64,000 nucleotides of DNA, from positions 2,527,001-2,591,000 of the forward strand of contig NZ_CP130044.1 of NCBI RefSeq assembly GCF_030505395.1. Direction: 5' to 3'. A model generated the notes under the pieces. That model saw nothing but the letters and a program-made list of their open reading frames with translations. It was not told the origin of the DNA and did not search any database. The position numbers were made by a program, and so were the translations under genes. Below are positions 1-10,616 of the stretch, piece after piece. Each line of letters begins with the position of its first letter. Positions within the stretch are counted from its first letter, which is position 1. This stretch comes from Asticcacaulis sp. ZE23SCel15. GTDB taxonomy: Bacteria; Pseudomonadota; Alphaproteobacteria; Caulobacterales; Caulobacteraceae.

Positions 1-2143
<2,143 letters not shown>

Positions 2144-2166
2144 GCTTACCCAAACTACTGTTTAAA

Positions 2167-2195
2167 ATGCGTCGCCTTATGGCGGCGCATTTTTT
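2167..2195. terminator. Bidirectional intrinsic terminator
   Basis: A 10-bp stem (ATGCGTCGCC with GGCGGCGCAT, one G-T pair) and a 4-base loop are followed by T5 on the + strand. It is preceded by an A-run that would serve the minus strand. It lies between the convergent ppdK and acetyltransferase genes and touches the stop codon of the latter. Confidence 0.85.
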
Positions 2196-2691
2196 ATGTG
2201 ACGTTGAAAGCCTCGTGGTAGCGGACGACCCCGGTTGGGATAGTATTCAAAAACGGCAAGGCCATAAAATAGTCCGCAGACACCCCGGTCAGAATCAGCT
2301 CGTCACAACGCCTGAACCCAAAACGGTGATAATATTCAGGCTCTCCCAACAGTACGCAGCCATTTGCGCCAATCGATTTTAACCTCTCAATGCCCGCACG
2401 GATTAGAGCGCTGCCTATACCGCGACCCTGATGTTGGGGAAGAACCGCGACCGGCCCGAGTCCATACCAGCCCTTATCCTGATTGGCTATGCTCACAGGT
2501 GAAAAGGCGATATGGCCAATAATTTCAGAAGCTTCTTTGGCAACAAGTGACACACTCAAAACACCGCCAGATCGCAGAGCCGCGATAATAGCCGCTTCAT
2601 TATGTTGGGTGTGAGGGGCTGTTTTGAAGGCTTCGGTCGTAAGGCGGCTAATGAGGTCAATATCTGTGACCTGTTCATCTCGAATGATCAT
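2194..2691 (-). CDS. GNAT-family N-acetyltransferase
   Basis: A 165-residue protein of the GCN5-related acetyltransferase fold, transferring acetyl from acetyl-CoA to an unknown amine. The acetyl-CoA pyrophosphate loop is visible as PQHQGRGIGSALI at about residue 85, preceded by the strand GLGPVAVLP. The later EPEYYHRFGF is typical of the YhbS-like subgroup (COG3153). The start at 2691 (MIIRDEQ) matches the normal beginning of this family; the frame could extend to 2727, but neither start has a clear ribosome-binding site. It is a single gene convergent with ppdK. The substrate cannot be told from sequence. Confidence 0.85.
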   Translation of the reverse strand: MIIRDEQVTDIDLISRLTTEAFKTAPHTQHNEAAIIAALRSGGVLSVSLVAKEASEIIGHIAFSPVSIANQDKGWYGLGPVAVLPQHQGRGIGSALIRAGIERLKSIGANGCVLLGEPEYYHRFGFRRCDELILTGVSADYFMALPFLNTIPTGVVRYHEAFNVT

Positions 2692-2872
2692 GGTAGCGAA
2701 TCCGCTGCTGGAAAAGGCGTGGCGCATTTACCATAATGGCCAAAAGACGTTCGCGCCACTGGGGTAAAGTCTGGAAAATTACGCATCCCTGCCGCAAAGG
2801 TCGGTTGTCTTGTCACCGGTTTGGCCCTACATCATTAGGGTTAACGACGCGCGGACATAATACGGGGGTTAT

Positions 2873-3553
2873 ATGTCATCACTTAAGGTCTGGGGGCTGG
2901 GGCTGATCGCCATGAGTATCATGGGCGCTTTTGGCGTGCGTGAGCGGTTGATCACGATTGAGACCGGTATCCGGTCGCAGGTTGATACGGCGCTGAAAGC
3001 CGAAGGTATCGACGATATCGAGGCCGTGGTTGATGGTCAGGCTGTAACCCTTAAACTTAAAGACGGGGCGACACCGCCCGATGGCCGCCAAAGACTGCGT
3101 GATGCTAAATCCGTGGTGATGAGCCTCGATAACGGTTTGCCCGCCAACTATACCGACATTGATGTGCCTGAGCTTGGGCCGCAGCGTGTCAGCCTGAAAG
3201 GGCAGGGCGGGCCGATATTCGGGCCGGTGACGCGGGTGACCCTGACGCCGGTATCAGTTCGCGATCATGCCCCTGCGGTTATGACCGCGACCGATGAAGC
3301 GGCGGCTGAGGTTACGACTGAGGCCTTACCGGCGGCGACCGGACGGGTCGCGACGGTGGTGACACAGGACGCGCCTCATCCGGCTCACAGGGCTGTGTCG
3401 GCAGCGGATGTGGCCACGGATACCTATGGCCCGTCACCGAAAAAGCCTGCTGTGCCAGCATATATGCAGGATTTGCCGCCCAGTGAACACAAGGGTAAAG
3501 TGATAACAACCGACTATCATGGCGACGATGTATCTTCGCCAGGAAATTCATAG
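2873..3553 (+). CDS. Membrane-anchored protein with BON-like segment
   Basis: A 226-residue protein. It has an N-terminal hydrophobic helix (about residues 4-21), then a segment of about 70 residues (QVDTALKAEGIDDIEAVVDG) that reads like a BON lipid-binding domain of the kind found at the front of some OmpA-family proteins. A low-complexity Ala/Pro/Thr-rich tail makes up the rest. No OmpA peptidoglycan-binding domain follows, so if it derives from such a protein the C-terminus has been lost. It is first in a three-gene + strand cluster with a 30-residue membrane protein 9 bases downstream and a helix-hairpin-helix protein after that. The function is unknown; the periplasmic location is inferred. 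Confidence 0.7.
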   Translation: MSSLKVWGLGLIAMSIMGAFGVRERLITIETGIRSQVDTALKAEGIDDIEAVVDGQAVTLKLKDGATPPDGRQRLRDAKSVVMSLDNGLPANYTDIDVPELGPQRVSLKGQGGPIFGPVTRVTLTPVSVRDHAPAVMTATDEAAAEVTTEALPAATGRVATVVTQDAPHPAHRAVSAADVATDTYGPSPKKPAVPAYMQDLPPSEHKGKVITTDYHGDDVSSPGNS

Positions 3554-3562
3554 GGGGCGGGG

Positions 3563-3655
3563 ATGCTTTATCTGATTTCAGAATTACGCTGGTTTATTGT
3601 GGGGGCGGTGATGATCGGTTTCCTGACCGGGTTTCTGGCCCGTAAAGCCAGGTAG
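3563..3655 (+). CDS. 30-residue single-pass membrane protein
   Basis: A tiny ORF, MLYLISELRW to LARKAR, between two co-directional genes. It is preceded by GGGGGCGGGG about 3 bases before the ATG and followed after 9 bases by the next start. One transmembrane helix (about residues 10-26) with a basic C-terminus suggests an inner-membrane microprotein with its C-terminus in the cytoplasm. Support comes from the tight operon packing and clean hydrophobic pattern; I know no homologue. It may help assemble its neighbours, which both have N-terminal membrane helices. Confidence 0.6.
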   Translation: MLYLISELRWFIVGAVMIGFLTGFLARKAR

Positions 3656-3664
3656 GGGGATGTG

Positions 3665-4378
3665 ATGCAGGTCATGATGTTACAGGCGTTGGTGTTATGC
3701 CTCATCGGTTTTGCGCTGGGGGGCGGCATTGGCTGGCTTGTCGCCGGTTCGGACAAGGCGGCGAAAAAGAAATCGAAGCCTCAACCGGTCGCTAAGCCGT
3801 TTGTGGCCCACAACTGGGACTGGGAAACACCGGCCAAGGCGGAGGCCGAGGTTGTGCCTGTACCCGTAGCCGAGCCAGTCAGAGCCGCGGCACCCGTTGT
3901 CGCGTTGTTTGAAACCCCATCGGCCGCGCAAGTGTTTGAAGAACAGGTGTCTACGCCGGTGGCCTCACGCACCAGTGTGCCGGAAGTGGCGGTAAAGACC
4001 GAAGTGGCTTACGAAGACCGCAGTGATCGGCCCAGATTAGCAACCGCCGAATCGACCCCCATATCGACCTTAGCGGTCATGACGCCGGATAGTGTGGCGG
4101 CGGCGGTGGTGCAGGCGGGCACCGGCCTAGAGCCCATGCGGTTATCGACCTCACAGGGGATGCCTGACGATCTGCATATCATTTCCGGCATCAGTCCGGC
4201 GCTGGAAAAGACCCTGAATGTTTTGGGGATTTACCATTTCTGGCAGGTTGCAAGCTGGACACCGGAAAATGTCGCCTGGCTGGCGCACCGGATCGACAAT
4301 GGCGACCGTATTGCCCGTGAAAATTGGATGGCGCAGGCCGCCCGTTTACAGCAGTCGCGGCTTGCGAAACAGGCTTAA
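3665..4378 (+). CDS. Membrane-anchored helix-hairpin-helix protein
   Basis: A 237-residue protein. It has an N-terminal glycine-rich transmembrane helix (about residues 5-27), a lysine-rich stretch, a long Ala/Val/Pro-rich linker, and a C-terminal domain beginning DDLHIISGISPALEKTLN. That domain, with LGIYHFWQVASW and a WMAQA near the end, is the helix-hairpin-helix form found in many alphaproteobacterial proteins annotated as flap-endonuclease-like or NuoE-C-terminal-like. It probably binds nucleic acid or protein and does not act as a nuclease. The ATG at 3665 follows AGGGGGA; an in-frame GTG at 3662 is the alternative. Its stop overlaps the convergent NUDIX-type regulator gene by 4 bases. 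Confidence 0.72.
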   Translation: MQVMMLQALVLCLIGFALGGGIGWLVAGSDKAAKKKSKPQPVAKPFVAHNWDWETPAKAEAEVVPVPVAEPVRAAAPVVALFETPSAAQVFEEQVSTPVASRTSVPEVAVKTEVAYEDRSDRPRLATAESTPISTLAVMTPDSVAAAVVQAGTGLEPMRLSTSQGMPDDLHIISGISPALEKTLNVLGIYHFWQVASWTPENVAWLAHRIDNGDRIARENWMAQAARLQQSRLAKQA

Positions 4379-5340
4379 CGCAAGGTCGGCAAACTCAATC
4401 CTTGCGACGGACTAAAGCGGAACTGATCGCGGTTATAACTATAAAGCTCCGCCGGTCGTCCGCCGGTGTCGTCCTTATAGACCCCCAGCGGCGTGACAAA
4501 GCCGGTCCGATCCAGCGCACGACGGAAGTTTTGCTTATGCAGGTTCAGGCCGGTTATGGCCTCAAGTGCGCGTTGCAACTCCAGCAGGGTAAACCGCTCC
4601 GGCATCAGTTCGAAAATCACCGGGCGATATTTGATCTTGCCGCGCAGCCGTGACAGTCCGGTCGCAATGATGCGGCGATGATCCGACATCATTTCATGGC
4701 CGCCAGTGCGCGGATCAGGCGCCTTGCCCTGATGGCGGTGGGCTTCGGGGATAAGGCCCGCGTCGTACAGCAATTCATAGCGATCAAGGACACGCTCTTC
4801 GTTCCAGTGATCGAAATCTTCGGGAAACAGGGTCTGGACGCGCATCTGACGCACTGCCTGTTCCGGGCCTGCGACCGTATTCGCCCACTGATCCAGCACA
4901 GGCTTAAGCTGTTTAAGGCAGACGGGTTGGCCCTCACGCCAGTCTTCCCACGGAAAGAGTTCGCTAAACGCCACCCACTCGGTTTTGAGCCTAGTGTGAA
5001 AGGCCTTATCCGGCGTCAGGGCCAGATAGCCGAGCGATATAATCCGCTCGGCTTGCTGATCAGAAACGGCGTGACCTTCGGTGATGACGGGGGCGTAGCG
5101 GCCATCATCGCCAAAGGTATAAAGTTGCTCGACATAGCCGATGGTAAAGCCGGTCTGTTCCGTCACAAAGGCGCGCAGGGCCAGATCAAAGGTGCGATGG
5201 TTGTGGGGCAGGAACGGCCCTGACGGTAGGGCCAGTTGCGGTCCATCCTGACGCAGGCCATTATAGGGCAGACACAGGACAAACGCCTGATGATCCCGGA
5301 TGGTGACGACAACGGCGGACAGTTCGATGACGAGGGACAC
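4375..5340 (-). CDS. nadQ: NadQ-like NAD-metabolism transcriptional regulator
   Basis: A 321-residue protein with an N-terminal NUDIX-like domain (about residues 1-150) and a C-terminal winged-helix region (FTLLELQRALEAITG at about 250 to the end). The NUDIX box is degenerate: where REUxEExGU is expected the sequence reads RAFVTEQTG, so hydrolysis is unlikely. This layout matches the COG4111 group of alphaproteobacteria, called NadQ and predicted to repress NAD biosynthesis genes. An NADP/ADP-ribose-type ligand would bind the NUDIX domain. It lies 18 bases downstream of an HD-hydrolase gene on the same strand, very probably in one transcript. No nadABC genes are in view, so the regulatory target is inferred from the family only. 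Confidence 0.65.
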   Translation of the reverse strand: MSLVIELSAVVVTIRDHQAFVLCLPYNGLRQDGPQLALPSGPFLPHNHRTFDLALRAFVTEQTGFTIGYVEQLYTFGDDGRYAPVITEGHAVSDQQAERIISLGYLALTPDKAFHTRLKTEWVAFSELFPWEDWREGQPVCLKQLKPVLDQWANTVAGPEQAVRQMRVQTLFPEDFDHWNEERVLDRYELLYDAGLIPEAHRHQGKAPDPRTGGHEMMSDHRRIIATGLSRLRGKIKYRPVIFELMPERFTLLELQRALEAITGLNLHKQNFRRALDRTGFVTPLGVYKDDTGGRPAELYSYNRDQFRFSPSQGLSLPTLR

Positions 5341-5358
5341 GCAAACCTCCGACTAGGT

Positions 5359-5970
5359 TTAGACCATAGCACTAAGCTGGTTGAACCTGTCAATGAAACG
5401 GGTCTTTGCGGTCAGGCTATCCCAAGCCGATAATGTCAGGTCATAGCCTTCCGGCGGATGACCGAAAAAGGTCCGCGCCTCATCGGGGGAGAATCCGACC
5501 AGTTGGGTGGCCTCATAGTAGGCGCAGGCGTGATCGGCCTGTTTGATCAGAACCTTGACCTCTTTGGGCATCAGCGCGGGCAGTCCAAAGCGGATATGGA
5601 TGGCCTGTTCTAGATGGTCTTCAAACCGGCGGTAATCAAAGCCAAGGGCCGCTTTGAACGGCGAAATCATATCGCCGATCACATATTCCGGCGCATCATG
5701 CAAAAGCGCCATCAGCCGCCATTTGGCCTCAAGATCCGGCACGATATGGGCGCAGATATCTTCGACGATCAGACTATGCTGAGCTACGCTGAAGCCATGA
5801 TCTCCCAGGGTCTGGCCGTTCCAGCGGGCCACCCGCGCAAGGCCGAGAGCGATATCTTCGATTTCTATATCGATCGCCGCCGGATCGAGCAGATCGAGCC
5901 TGCGGCCGGACAACATGCGCTGCCAGGCCCGCGGGGGCAGTTTGGAAAGGGTCTTGCGGGCTTTGGTCAT
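5359..5970 (-). CDS. HD-domain phosphohydrolase (YfbR-like)
   Basis: A 203-residue protein of the metal-dependent HD superfamily. The motif H...HD...D is visible as FSVAQHSLIVEDI, then LLHDAPEYVIGDMISP, then a later KQADHACAYYEATQ. The HDAPEYVIGD signature is that of the 5'-nucleotidase YfbR group, which dephosphorylates (deoxy)nucleoside monophosphates. It lies upstream of the NadQ-like gene with only 18 bases between, suggesting a role in nucleotide or NAD turnover. The substrate is not shown by the sequence. Confidence 0.82.
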   Translation of the reverse strand: MTKARKTLSKLPPRAWQRMLSGRRLDLLDPAAIDIEIEDIALGLARVARWNGQTLGDHGFSVAQHSLIVEDICAHIVPDLEAKWRLMALLHDAPEYVIGDMISPFKAALGFDYRRFEDHLEQAIHIRFGLPALMPKEVKVLIKQADHACAYYEATQLVGFSPDEARTFFGHPPEGYDLTLSAWDSLTAKTRFIDRFNQLSAMV

Positions 5971-6072
5971 TGTAAACGGATCATGAGGTGAAACTGTCGC
6001 ATCGCCTTTTTAGGGCTAAAGGTTTATAATCGGAGCATAAAGTTGAAACTGTGCACATAAAAGGAGTTTGCT

Positions 6073-6906
6073 ATGACAAATGCCAACACAGGTCACTCAG
6101 GCTGGGCCCGCATCAGTGTATTATTGTCGGGGGCTGAGGCGGAGCGTGTGCCTCTGGAGGTGGGGCTTGAGATCGCGAAATCCTTTGGTGCGCAGCTAAA
6201 TGCCCTGTTTGCGCCGCCCGATCCGGCGGAACTGGCGCCGTGGCTGGGCGAAGGGTTCATGGGTACGGTGCAGGTGTCGGCTATGGAAAGCCTGAAATCG
6301 ATCGCCGAAGACTCAGAGGCTGTGGCGCGGGCGCAATTTTCCGCTCTCGACTATGTCGCTAAGTCGTTTTATGCCCTGAAATCACCGGTGTGGCAGGATT
6401 TGGCCTGCGAGACGCGCCTGTCCGACCTGATGCTATTCGGGGCCGACAGCGCCAAAGGGCAGGGCCTGCTGGCCGAAGCCTTTACGCAGGTGCTGATGGA
6501 AGAACGCACCGGGGTGTTCATCGCCCGTCAGGCGCTGGATCTTAAAGGGACGGCTATCGTCGCCTGGGACGGCAAGGAGCCGTCATCGCGAGCCGCCCGC
6601 CGGGCGGTGCCACTGCTGAAACAGGCCGCAAAGGTCGTGGTAATCGGCGCGCCGATTGGTGACCGTCCGGTCGATCTGAACCGTCTGGTCAATTACTACG
6701 GTGCGCACGGCATTACGGCTGAGGTTGAGCTTTTGCCCAAGGGCGGGGATATTGTGGGTGCTCTGGTGGATGCCAATGTCCGCCATAACGCGGCGTTTAT
6801 GGTCGCGGGCGCGTTCGGTCATTCACGCTTACGCGAATTTGCCTTTGGCGGCACGACCCGCGCGCTGTTGCAGAATACGACGCTTAATCTCTATATGGCG
6901 CATTAG
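6073..6906 (+). CDS. Universal stress protein UspA family
   Basis: A 277-residue cytoplasmic protein built as two UspA-like halves. The C-terminal half carries GAFGHSRLREFAFGGTTRALLQ (residues about 247-268), close to the ATP-binding signature G-2x-G-9x-G(S/T). The N-terminal half (ISVLLSGAEAERVPLEVGLEIAKSFGAQLNALF) keeps the fold but has no such loop. AAAAGGAG precedes the ATG by a normal distance. Such proteins act in stress survival and nucleotide sensing; nothing here specifies the signal. It is a single gene, convergent with the FlmG-like pair. Confidence 0.85.
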   Translation: MTNANTGHSGWARISVLLSGAEAERVPLEVGLEIAKSFGAQLNALFAPPDPAELAPWLGEGFMGTVQVSAMESLKSIAEDSEAVARAQFSALDYVAKSFYALKSPVWQDLACETRLSDLMLFGADSAKGQGLLAEAFTQVLMEERTGVFIARQALDLKGTAIVAWDGKEPSSRAARRAVPLLKQAAKVVVIGAPIGDRPVDLNRLVNYYGAHGITAEVELLPKGGDIVGALVDANVRHNAAFMVAGAFGHSRLREFAFGGTTRALLQNTTLNLYMAH

Positions 6907-6916
6907 ATTTAGTCCC

Positions 6917-8602
6917 TCAAGATCTTAGTTTCTCTTGGGCGGTGGCTCCGCCACCTTGGCCGCGCCGCTGGTGGCGGCTTGAGTTAATCAAAGCCGTAAG
7001 GGCCTGATCGACGCGGGCCATGACCTCATCCCATGAGGTCAGGTCGCGCGGCATAAAGGCTGTGGCCGCCGGATACCACGGATGGTGGACTTGCCCCATC
7101 TGAACCCAGTTGTTCGGTGAGGTTATGATCCATGTCCGTGCCCCCGCCGCCGCCGCGATATTGGTTGTGGCGTTGGCCGGCCCCAGCGTCAGGTCAAGCG
7201 CACATGTCAGCGCACACAAATCATCCAGATCGTCCTTAAGGTCAATGTCGGGTGGCGTGATGATCGGGAGCCCGCGTGCGGCGGCCGCGTCGAGTTCCGC
7301 GCGGGCATCGCCATATTGCAGGGAAATGACGGTAATATCGTCACGCTTAAGTAGGATTTCCCAGTCATCGAACGGCGAGTAATAGCGCTCACGGATGATA
7401 TCGGTTTTTAAGCTTTTCCACAAAATGCCGACCTTGGGGCGGTTATCCAGACTGTTCAGCCATGCCTGCCAGTGTTCTATGCGTGCCGGATCGGGCTTGA
7501 GATAGGCATTGTGCGCCGGGAAATCGGCAGGCGTTGGCCGGTAGGTGGCGCAAAAATCGGCCATCAAGGCCCACTGATCGATAGGCGTTTGCGCTTCATC
7601 GAAGCCGTCAAAATGGCGGCTGATGCGGCCATCCTCGCGCCGGGTACGGTGGGCATAGACTTTGGCGGACGGAAAGGAACGCTGAAAAAGACTTACCAGA
7701 CGCGGTTCAACCCCAAGGTTCAGCAGACTTTCATCACCCAGATCGCGAATGACATCGGGCAAAAGCGTGCCGAACAGGATTTCATCGCCCAGTCCCTGTT
7801 CCGCCGATACAAACAGACGCTTGCCCGCTAAGGATTTGCCGGGTTGCCAGCGCGGGGCCGTGAACGGGTAGTGGACTTCCATCGCCGTGCCGGTTTTGTG
7901 ACGGGCTTCATACAGCGGCCAGGCGATGTCGGTTTTTCCGGCGCACAGGGCAATCTGCGCGGTCGTTAAGCGCACGCTGGCGATATTGGACGGGTCAGAA
8001 AAGCCGTCGATACAGGCAAACAAATCGCTCAGGCTGCTGTCAAAATCGCCAAGTTCGGCATGGGCAATGCCGCGATGGAAGCGGGCCTGATGATTGTCCG
8101 GATCAAGCCGCAGCGCCTCATCGAAAAAGGTCAGGGCGGTGTACGGGTCATTCTGAGCATTCACGACCGTACCCAGCACATTCCATAGTTCGCTGTCTTC
8201 GGGATGGGTGGCGAGGGCGGCTTTCAGTCCGTCTATGGCGGCATCATATTTCATCTGCTGGCGCTGGCTGGCGGCCAGACCGGCGATCGCGGCGACATTA
8301 TCGGGTTCGGCCTGCACCACAAAGCGGTACAGCTTTTCAGCCATGTCCATCTGATCCAGCCGGAAGGCCAGCCTCGCCAGATCATGCACAATATCAGACG
8401 GCGGTGGTGACGACAGGCGTGCCAGCAAATCTTGATAGGTATCAAAGGCTTCGGGCAGGCGGTTCTGTCGCTCCAGTGCCAGCGCCAGATAGCGTCTGAC
8501 CTCCATATCGTCGGGCTTTAGCGACAGATGCGCCCGCGCCAGAGCCTCGGCCCTGGCCCAATCTCCGGCGGCGATGCTGTCGGTCAACGGATCGGGTTTC
8601 AT
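6917..8602 (-). CDS. FlmG-like TPR glycosyltransferase, second copy
   Basis: A 561-residue protein. The first half is tetratricopeptide repeats (repeat signatures such as AALATHPEDSELWNVLG and EALRLDPDNHQARFHRG, about residues 10-200). The second half (about 240-540) resembles a GT-B/heptosyltransferase-type domain with SAEQGLGDEILFGTLLPD, VGILWKS and LGPANATTNIAAAAG. This is the architecture of Caulobacter FlmG, whose TPRs bind flagellins and whose C-terminal domain glycosylates them. Its ATG overlaps the stop of the upstream paralogue (ATGA), so the two are translationally coupled. The flagellin substrate is inferred from the adjoining flagellin cluster. Confidence 0.75.
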   Translation of the reverse strand: MKPDPLTDSIAAGDWARAEALARAHLSLKPDDMEVRRYLALALERQNRLPEAFDTYQDLLARLSSPPPSDIVHDLARLAFRLDQMDMAEKLYRFVVQAEPDNVAAIAGLAASQRQQMKYDAAIDGLKAALATHPEDSELWNVLGTVVNAQNDPYTALTFFDEALRLDPDNHQARFHRGIAHAELGDFDSSLSDLFACIDGFSDPSNIASVRLTTAQIALCAGKTDIAWPLYEARHKTGTAMEVHYPFTAPRWQPGKSLAGKRLFVSAEQGLGDEILFGTLLPDVIRDLGDESLLNLGVEPRLVSLFQRSFPSAKVYAHRTRREDGRISRHFDGFDEAQTPIDQWALMADFCATYRPTPADFPAHNAYLKPDPARIEHWQAWLNSLDNRPKVGILWKSLKTDIIRERYYSPFDDWEILLKRDDITVISLQYGDARAELDAAAARGLPIITPPDIDLKDDLDDLCALTCALDLTLGPANATTNIAAAAGARTWIITSPNNWVQMGQVHHPWYPAATAFMPRDLTSWDEVMARVDQALTALINSSRHQRRGQGGGATAQEKLRS

Positions 8603-10455
8603 AAGGCTTTTGTGGGGGCCTGAGCGCGCGTCTTGGCCGGGATCAGATCGTCGATCAAGGCCTGTTTCATCTGACCCAGCGCATCCCCCCAGTCATTAAG
8701 CACTGCGGGGGCAAACACACGGGCGGTCGGGTAGAACGGGTAATGGTCGGTGCCCAGACACAGCCAGGCGCTGCGGAACGGTATCGACATCCAGATCGTC
8801 GCACCCGCTCCGGCGGCGATATTGCTGGTGGCGTTGGAGGGACCCATGACGGTATCAAGTGCGCAACACAGGGCACATAGGTCGTCAAGATCAGCTTTCA
8901 GGTCAATGCCTGGCGGGTTCCAGATGCGTAAACCCGACGCTTCGGCTTCGGCCAGTTCGGCGGTGACATCGCCGTATTGAAGGTTGACGAACGTAACACC
9001 CTCAGTGGCGATAACCTCTTTCCAAGTCTCAAACGGCGAATAATAACGATCGCGGCGGGAGTGTTTAATCAATGATTTCCATAGAATGCCCGCCTTGGGC
9101 TCAGGCCCCAGCTTATCCAGTTCGGCGCGCCAGTAGGCGACCCGATCCGGGTCTGGCGTCAGGAAAACATTGGCTGCCGGGAAATCATCCAGTGACCGGC
9201 GGTAGCGTTTCAGCAAATCGCCCATCATCGCCCAGCAATCGATGCTGCCCGCGTCGATCAGGTCGGGGAACAGGCGCACCACCCGGCCTTTGTGCTTGGT
9301 GGTGTGATGTTTAATAACGGTAGCATTTGGGAATGAGCGCGCAAACAGGCTTACCAGACGCGGCTCAACGGCAATGGTAAGCTTCCCGTCCGGGCCGATA
9401 TCGCGGATCAGATCGGGCAGGAGCGAGGCAAACAGCACCTCATCCCCAAGCCCCTGTTCGGCGGACACAAGGACATGCTTACCCGCCACATCAGTATCAG
9501 GCGTCCATTTGGGCCGGTCGATCAGGAAAAGGATCTTCTCAGGCGTGCCTTCCTTGATGCGACCGTCATAATAGTCCCAGGCCACATCGAAATTATTGAG
9601 CACAGCATTAATAAACGTGATCGACAGGCGGCAGGTGTATATATTCAGCGGATCATCAAACAGCGGCAGGGCCCGCATCAGATGCTCCAACGCCTGCTCA
9701 TAATGCCCCAAAAGCCCCAGTGCATTGCCCAGATTATAGAGCGCATGGACATGTTTGGGATTGAATTTCAGGGCTTCCTGATAAAAGATGATCGAGGTAT
9801 CGACGTCGCCCTGAGTGTTCACGACGGTGCCCAGCGCATTCCACAGTTGCGGGTCCTGCGGGTTCAGGCCTATAGCGGTGCGTAAGACCTCAATAGCGTC
9901 CTCATAACGGCTGGCTTCGCGCAGGGCGGTCGCCAGATTGTTGGCCGCTTCGGTATTGTCGGGCTCGATCCGAAGCACGAAAGTGAAGAATTTTTCGGCA
10001 ATATCCGGATATTCCATCCGCACCGCCAGCCGCCCCAGATCATTGGTCACCGGAACATTGTTGGGCATGAGCTTGAGCGCGGCTTCGTAACAGGCAAACG
10101 CCCCCGCCAGATCGCCTGATTTTTCGCGCGATATGGCTAAGATATGCCAGGCTTCGCCGCTTTTTTCATCAACCTCCAGCGCCTGAATGGCCAGTTGCGC
10201 GCCGGCTTGCCATTCGCTTTTTTTCAGGGAGGTCAAAGCGGCCTTAAGCAACGTCAGGGTTTGTTTCAGGCGGGCATGGTCGGCGGCGACATCAAGCCGT
10301 GCCAGGGCTGCGCGGGAACTGGCATCGCCCAGAAGCGACGATGAGGGACGCATATCAAACGCCGGAACAAACTCAGGCGCGTCATCAGTTATACCACTTG
10401 CCGCCAGTGGATTTGGCTGTGGTGGCGGGTTTTGCTCAAAGCTACGCTTAACCAT
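8599..10455 (-). CDS. FlmG-like TPR glycosyltransferase, first copy
   Basis: A protein of 618 residues from the preferred start at 10455, where GGAG sits 6 bases upstream; an in-frame ATG at 10479 lacks a ribosome-binding site. The N-terminal part (about 90-300) is TPRs (EALKFNPKHVHALYNLG and others). The C-terminal part (about 320-590) has SAEQGLGDEVLFASLLPD, AGILWKSL and MGPSNATSNIAAGAG, parallel to motifs in the downstream paralogue. By analogy with FlmG of Caulobacter it should recognise flagellin and attach a nonulosonate-type sugar in the cytoplasm before export. It is divergent from flbT with about 160 bases between. The genes that make the sugar are not in this window. Confidence 0.78.
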   Translation of the reverse strand: MVKRSFEQNPPPQPNPLAASGITDDAPEFVPAFDMRPSSSLLGDASSRAALARLDVAADHARLKQTLTLLKAALTSLKKSEWQAGAQLAIQALEVDEKSGEAWHILAISREKSGDLAGAFACYEAALKLMPNNVPVTNDLGRLAVRMEYPDIAEKFFTFVLRIEPDNTEAANNLATALREASRYEDAIEVLRTAIGLNPQDPQLWNALGTVVNTQGDVDTSIIFYQEALKFNPKHVHALYNLGNALGLLGHYEQALEHLMRALPLFDDPLNIYTCRLSITFINAVLNNFDVAWDYYDGRIKEGTPEKILFLIDRPKWTPDTDVAGKHVLVSAEQGLGDEVLFASLLPDLIRDIGPDGKLTIAVEPRLVSLFARSFPNATVIKHHTTKHKGRVVRLFPDLIDAGSIDCWAMMGDLLKRYRRSLDDFPAANVFLTPDPDRVAYWRAELDKLGPEPKAGILWKSLIKHSRRDRYYSPFETWKEVIATEGVTFVNLQYGDVTAELAEAEASGLRIWNPPGIDLKADLDDLCALCCALDTVMGPSNATSNIAAGAGATIWMSIPFRSAWLCLGTDHYPFYPTARVFAPAVLNDWGDALGQMKQALIDDLIPAKTRAQAPTKAL

Positions 10456-10616
10456 GACTAGCTCCGCGGGGTTTGTCATGGCAGTGTGGATACAGGGATT
10501 TGCCTTAAGCCCGTCTTTAAATTACGATTTTGGGACAGCGTGAACCTGATATTAACCCGGTCGGGGGTAGAACCTGAAAAGATTCGCACCGGCTTCAAGT
10601 GTAAGGAAAGCCTTTC

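Noticed and set aside
4678..5223. 181-codon + strand frame inside the NadQ-like gene
   Set aside because: It overlaps a recognisable protein on the other strand and contains no family motif; judged a shadow.
10480..10616. CtrA or sigma-54 site between flmG-like genes and flbT
   Set aside because: TTAA pairs occur at 8-base and not 7-base spacing, and no GG-N10-GC element is present.
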